Translations under genes and position numbers: made by a program
Part shown: piece by piece, positions 38,901-44,900 of the stretch
How positions within the stretch are numbered: the stretch's first letter is position 1
Layout: each line of letters starts with the position of its first letter
The notes under the pieces: generated by a model
Databases searched by the model: none
The model's input: only the letters and a program-made list of their open reading frames with translations
Told to the model about the DNA's origin: nothing
Assembly: GCA_902702965.1 (NCBI GenBank)
Contig: CACRXP010000070.1
Location: 1,466,900 to 1,530,899, forward strand
DNA: 64,000 nt
Origin: Spirometra erinaceieuropaei
Taxonomy: Eukaryota > Platyhelminthes > Cestoda > Diphyllobothriidea > Diphyllobothriidae
Direction: 5' to 3'

Positions 38901-41900
38901 GTGAAAATAACTTGGAAAAACTGCGAAGACTTCTGGACTTTTGATTGCACTGTTATCATTCTTCAAGGATCGGGTTCCTAATACATGAGTTATTCAGACT
39001 GATAGTCGTAGAGAAATTTGTCGCGAGGATGCCCTTCTTCTCGCGGTGTAGCCCTACTCATAAAACTCGTACTGCATGATGACCTGGTTTTTGTCCCCTG
39101 AATGGGTCGCATACCGCGTCTTTGCATTGTTAACTTTTAAACGGTTTGTCGAAGCTGAGGGTATATTCGGGACTAGACGTATTGTGTTCGTTTATCTCCA
39201 ATTTTCCAAAGTTTTGCCGGCAAAATAATGATCTCGGTTGTGCTCAGGACATTACAGGAAGCATACGATATAAATTGCAACTAATCCCAACGGGATGAAG
39301 AGCATTCAACGCGGAAGAATATCGATGTAAGCGCGGTAAACGCCGGAAGCGAATACATAGAACATGCTCATTTGAATTCTCTCAGTGTTAAATCATAAAT
39401 GGAGTGTTAGTTACAAATGGGATCCATTTAGACAACACACGTGCCAAATAAAAAGTACAGAAAGTTTCGAACTTCCCATCCCACAGAAAATATCAAATTG
39501 TCAACCGCCCGAATTCAAACATATCAGTTCATCTCTCAGCACTGGGAATCGTTCGACATTTCGTCCCTTGGAAAACCCAGTTTGCAAGTCAAGTCTGAAC
39601 AAATGTTCAGTTGGATTGGCGTAGGCAGACTGCTCTAGGGTATGCGGGTGGCGTTAATATCGTTTTAGTGTGAATCAACTCAATCGAAGACGTCCATCAC
39701 ATTTTTAACGGAGTCAGAGGGAAGACCCATACAGTGCGGTGGACTTGCGTCGCACCTAACGCACTCTCTTCGCATCTGCCCACCTGGCTCCAAAAGCAAA
39801 ACACTACCAAGATGGCCGCACTGGCCAAACAGGTTGTCTACGCATGCCGTACACGACCCCATTCCTTTAAGAGGCCTTAGAACTAGCAAGTGTGGGAGCG
39901 TCATAAAGGCCACGGTAAGAAGGAGTCATAACAGACTGGATCTCACTTCCGAGAAAGACCGCGCTATCCTGTCAGTTGACTACCCCTCAAACCACGACTC
40001 ATAACGCGTCTTGAGATCATCGAGCGCGATAGACTGATCATTAATGAGGAATGCGCTGATGTTCTAGTGAGTCTGGTCATTCAGGGTCGGTCTAAACCTC
40101 CTCTTTTCCACTCGCATACAGCAGTCGACTGTCCTAGCCTGTCAGCCGACGGGTGCTTGGGTTAGACCCTGTGTGCATATGCTATGCAACGCCTTATCAA
40201 ACCATGGCCCTTGCAGTCTGGTGTACAGTGGCAGTTCTCTGGAAACTGATACCCCGCCGTTTGCGCTCCCATTGGGTGTACAGGCCTTATGCATGGTTCC
40301 CCAATGACCTGTGTCTTCCTTTCCTCTTTCTGACCTGTTGATTTTGTTGTCGTCTAAAATTCTGGTCGAATGTTTGATGTGGACCAGAGGGGTGTGGGTT
40401 GGCGCGTCTAGGAGGGTGTCCGGCCGTGCCAGCTACCGGCAACCTCTCCCGTCTTAGGTCTTCTTGACTATGTCTTCAAACCGACCCCACATGGGAGGGG
40501 AATGGAAGAGTGCGGTAGATGCTGTATAAATCTACTCTCACTACGACTGTATCTTGTAGCACAATCGGTGAGCGTCCCTCCACTGTTGTTAAAAGGGCCT
40601 TGTGTGAGTCTGTCATGCTGTGATTGTGAAAATCATGGTCCTCGCTGCCTGGTGTGCGCTGGCAGCTCTCTGGCACCTGGTTCCCTGCTGGAGAAGCCTT
40701 TGCGCTCCCGCTGGCCATACGGGTCGTGTGCACGGTTGCCCACTGACTCACGTCATCCTGCTCTTTCAGGCCCATTTTTGTTGATGGTTAGAATCCTGGC
40801 CAAGTGTTTGTTGAGAGCCAGGGGGGATGGTGGCACCCCTGTGTGCGGGTACAGCCGTGCAAGCCACTTGTGCCCTCTCCCGCCTTCGGTCTGTTTGACT
40901 ATGCGTTGACACCGAGAACAGGCGGGGAAGGAGATGGTGCGATGGATGCTGTACAAGTCCACTCTCACTATACACTAATTTACGCGCGAATCAGCGTGCA
41001 TGCCTTTACATTGCAACGGAGCAAACGGTGGACATCGTCGGCAACGACGGTCGAACTGGCGAGACCGGGCCCAGCGTCTAGCGCGCTAGTTTATGTCAAC
41101 GGCTCGGCGTAAATAGGCTCAGCACAGTTCTTTGAAGGAGTGAACTGAGTCCAACTGATACCCCCCTTTTTGGCCCAGTTCGCACCTTCTGTACCGACTG
41201 TTGTAGAACAATTAAGGTCACACAACCTCTATCTTTATGGGTAAACGATTTAATTTCAGAAGATCTCAGAACAGCTATCTCAGCGCGGGCAGCTTTCGTT
41301 GGCTTATGATTCCAGGGAAGGAAAAAAATTAAATATGAGTGAAACCGGGGGCATATGTTTTGCCCCCACCAGCTGTTGAAGGTGAGAGCATATTGAGGGC
41401 TTTTTTCATTGACAAAATCGTTTTGGAACTGCACAACGAAGAAGGCGATAATGCGTGATTGGCAGACGGAAATAAGCACACGGTTATCTAGGCGACAGAA
41501 ACAGAAGTAGGCTGCTTATGGTCAAGTGCGTGGGAAGGTTGAGCACATGTGAGGTATCCTCTGCGTCAAATATGTCTCCGGTAGTAGCAGGGGCTATGGA
41601 TAGGACCTTGCATAATATAAAGCTCAACAGGCCGCTGTAGAATTTACAAAAATAAGATTTTGAGATTTTCCGTGTTGTTGGCAGTCAAGCCTCTGGATAT
41701 GTAGCCAGGTAAGTTTAAGAACTCAAATTCGTGGCAAACAGTTGAAACAAATATAAAAATCAACATTCCCATATGCAAACAACTTTTTCGATTTGTCAAC
41801 TCCTTTTTATAGCTTTATATCATCCCAGCAAATTTGAGGCTTTAAAAGTCCAGATTTTTAATACCAAAAGTTATTCATTCCTCTGACTAGAGTCAAGAGC

Positions 41901-44900
41901 CTTTAGTTTTAATTATACTAACCGGCATAGTAAGTTAAAAAGAATAAATGAAATACAACCGCACTGCGTCTGATCTTGAGTTGTGTTGCGCCACGGTAAA
42001 TAGGCTTTTAGGAATTGTAAAACCATAAATAATCATTCCTCTCTAGACAGCAATAAAGGCTGATTTAACGACCACATATTCCATTCCACAATACGTAAAG
42101 CGCATCTAATATACAGTAGATGGAACAGATGTCATGATGACATACGTGAGAGGCACATTGCATAATTTTATTTAGCTCGGTGCCGTCTTTTGCCGGCTTT
42201 TTAGGCCTTTCTCTCGAAGAGACTTTTATTTCGCTGTGTGCCTTACTCAAAGCAACCAGAGCTTTCATTGTGCTGCGTATATTAAAAAGTCCGTCATTTC
42301 ATGAACATGAGCTCAACGAGTTCCGGTCAGCTGGAGGCTAAAGGAACTTTACAGGAACAGAAATCACACAGAGCACTAGAAGAAGCAAATTACATTATAA
42401 CCCAAACGACCCACACTTGCTAGTACGGTAAGACATGGAAATAAGGACTCCCACCCGCGTAGTGCAGGTGAACTTGCGTTAGACAGCAATAACCTCACCT
42501 ATTGCTGTGTCGCTAGCTTAACACTGACCCTCACTCTGAGCTCACAGGGAGTTAGCGAAAGGCCACTTAAATAATGGGCAAGTATATATTCCCGGGTCCT
42601 GCGGCTAATACGATTTCTGACAACGAGGGGGGTCTTGCGAAAAAAATTGCATTGCTCTCAGCTGTCCGTCAGAGAATAGAGATACTCCTGACTGAGACAG
42701 GAGTTCCTAAATTCAGGCATTCCTTCATGCAGCCTGGTCGTCATGTATTAGCGAAGGAGTCTGTGGAACCTCTCCCTTGGAATCAATAACAGCCAGGCAG
42801 GTCCGATGCATCTTGTAATGCTTTAGGTATACTGTAAAATTCACAGCTTAAAAAATCTAGGGCAGAGGACAGATGAATATAACAAAACCTTATCGTTTCC
42901 TCCTCACAGAGCGATTTATAAAACAGAGTAGTAAACTGAATATTCAGGGGAACGCGATGTCAAACGATGCAGCGCTCTGCTAACTTTAAAAAGTGTAGTA
43001 GTAAGAAAAATCAAGTAAAAGGAGGATGAAAAAGCGACGATGCTCACAGGCGTCGATATGCAACGGTGTGCTCATCTCAGCTTACGACGGTACATCAATT
43101 GTCTTATATGCAGTCCTAACCTATACACGGCGGCTTTCAGCGAAGGAAACTGGGTCATAAAGGTTTGATTTAAATCTTTATGCTCGGTAGAAACAAAGGT
43201 GAATTTTAAATAAAATTGTCAGTCTGGAAGGCACTTTGCAAAACGACGCAAATGCGAAGGCCAGTTGGTGAGTTCTGGAGTCCTATTTTTTTTACTCTAT
43301 ACAACCCATTCAACCTACCTTTGACTTTGTGATGACGCCTTCTCGCCCGCAGGTCGAATTTTTGTCGAAATTAAAGTAAGTGACACTTGACAACCACCTA
43401 TCACCATGGAAACAGGTCAGGTCAGTCGATAAACTTTAATAGGAGTACCAAGTGAAATTAAATGAACATTTAGTCGCCTCTTTGGGTTTCAAGATAACTG
43501 CCACATTTTGGACCTACGGCTTAAGTAAATCCAAATAATAGGTGCAAGTTATGGAAATGCGCGTACGTAAGTCCATACTTCCGGATAAGCTGCTTTGAGG
43601 AGCAAACGGGAGTTTTACTGTGATCCAACTTCCGCAAGCTAATATCAATTAAGTCACGGAATATGTGATAAATTACTTGACTTAAACCTCGGAAGAAAAA
43701 GTGCCTGGCGGTTAAAGTCGAAGGCGAACTGGTCTGATATTAGGCAAATAAAAAGGAAACGGCATAAAATTATCTTAAATCGAGATAACACACACCAATA
43801 ACTAACACATGATTTGTGAGTCGGAGAGCGCGCATCAAGTACTTGTTCTAAACAGACGTCTCCCTTCTTTAGGAAAGTCGGTGAAGGATGTCTTATGAGG
43901 GAAAATTTAATTACCACGAAAGCACCGCAAATTCTCAATTTCAACATGTTCTTTGTAGACGATTCCAGTTTTTTTTCTCCGACAGACGTGACTTCAGAAA
44001 AAATGGAAGTCTTTCTGCCCAACGTAAACGCCGGCATGTCATGCGGCATCAATCGTACAATCATCGTCATCATCTGATTTCGATGCGGTTAGGGTCTTTA
44101 AGAATCTCGTATCTACGAGTCGCAAATCGGCCCGACTTCTACTAATGCGCCATCCGTTTTAAATAAGTTAGATGAGAGAGGGCAACACTTTGAAACAATC
44201 ACACACACAAATGATCTCAGCCGTGCCAAGCTTCCTTGAGTTGCTATTTTATATGCTGGTGTCATTGCACGTCCATAATATGTATATTTGAGAAACGTGG
44301 AGCCTAAATTTTCACGCACGAACTTGCGCAGAGCCTGACCCTGTGCATTGTAAAAAGCAGGAAGCTCTGTCAAAACTTTGGAAGACCTTTTGTCCAGTAA
44401 GGAATTGACGTTTAGTAAACAATTTTTAAAACCGGATGAATGTTCAAGTAGGGCTATTAAGAACATAGAAGCTGGTTCTGCGACGGGGCAACGAACTGTT
44501 GCATGTGGCCGTCAACAAGCAAGACGAGCCCTGTGACTAGGATGAGTACTCAATCAATCGGTCAATTGCCTTGACCCGGCACGCAGCGCCCTGCGAAGCC
44601 CCGTCCACGCATGCGTTACTAACCGCTGATTGGTTGATTTACACTATAGTTTTCGTCGGTTCCGTTGCTAATTTTAACTTTAACGAAGGACTGCTGCACG
44701 AGTTCGAAGATCACGGACAAACAGACAAATGATTCCGGTCCTCAATCAGTCTTCTTCGTTACGCATATAGACATCTGGAATTCGGTCATTCATCTTCATT
44801 CGGAGAAAGAGAATATCAACGTAGCAAATAACGCCAGTAATTTGACATTGGTGTATCAACTACTAAAGTTCACAAGGCCATGTACACTTGCATTTGTCAA

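Noticed and set aside
43654..44073. 139-codon minus-strand frame
   Set aside because: Low-information composition with no motif; it does not join the 44113-44466 frame in a convincing way.
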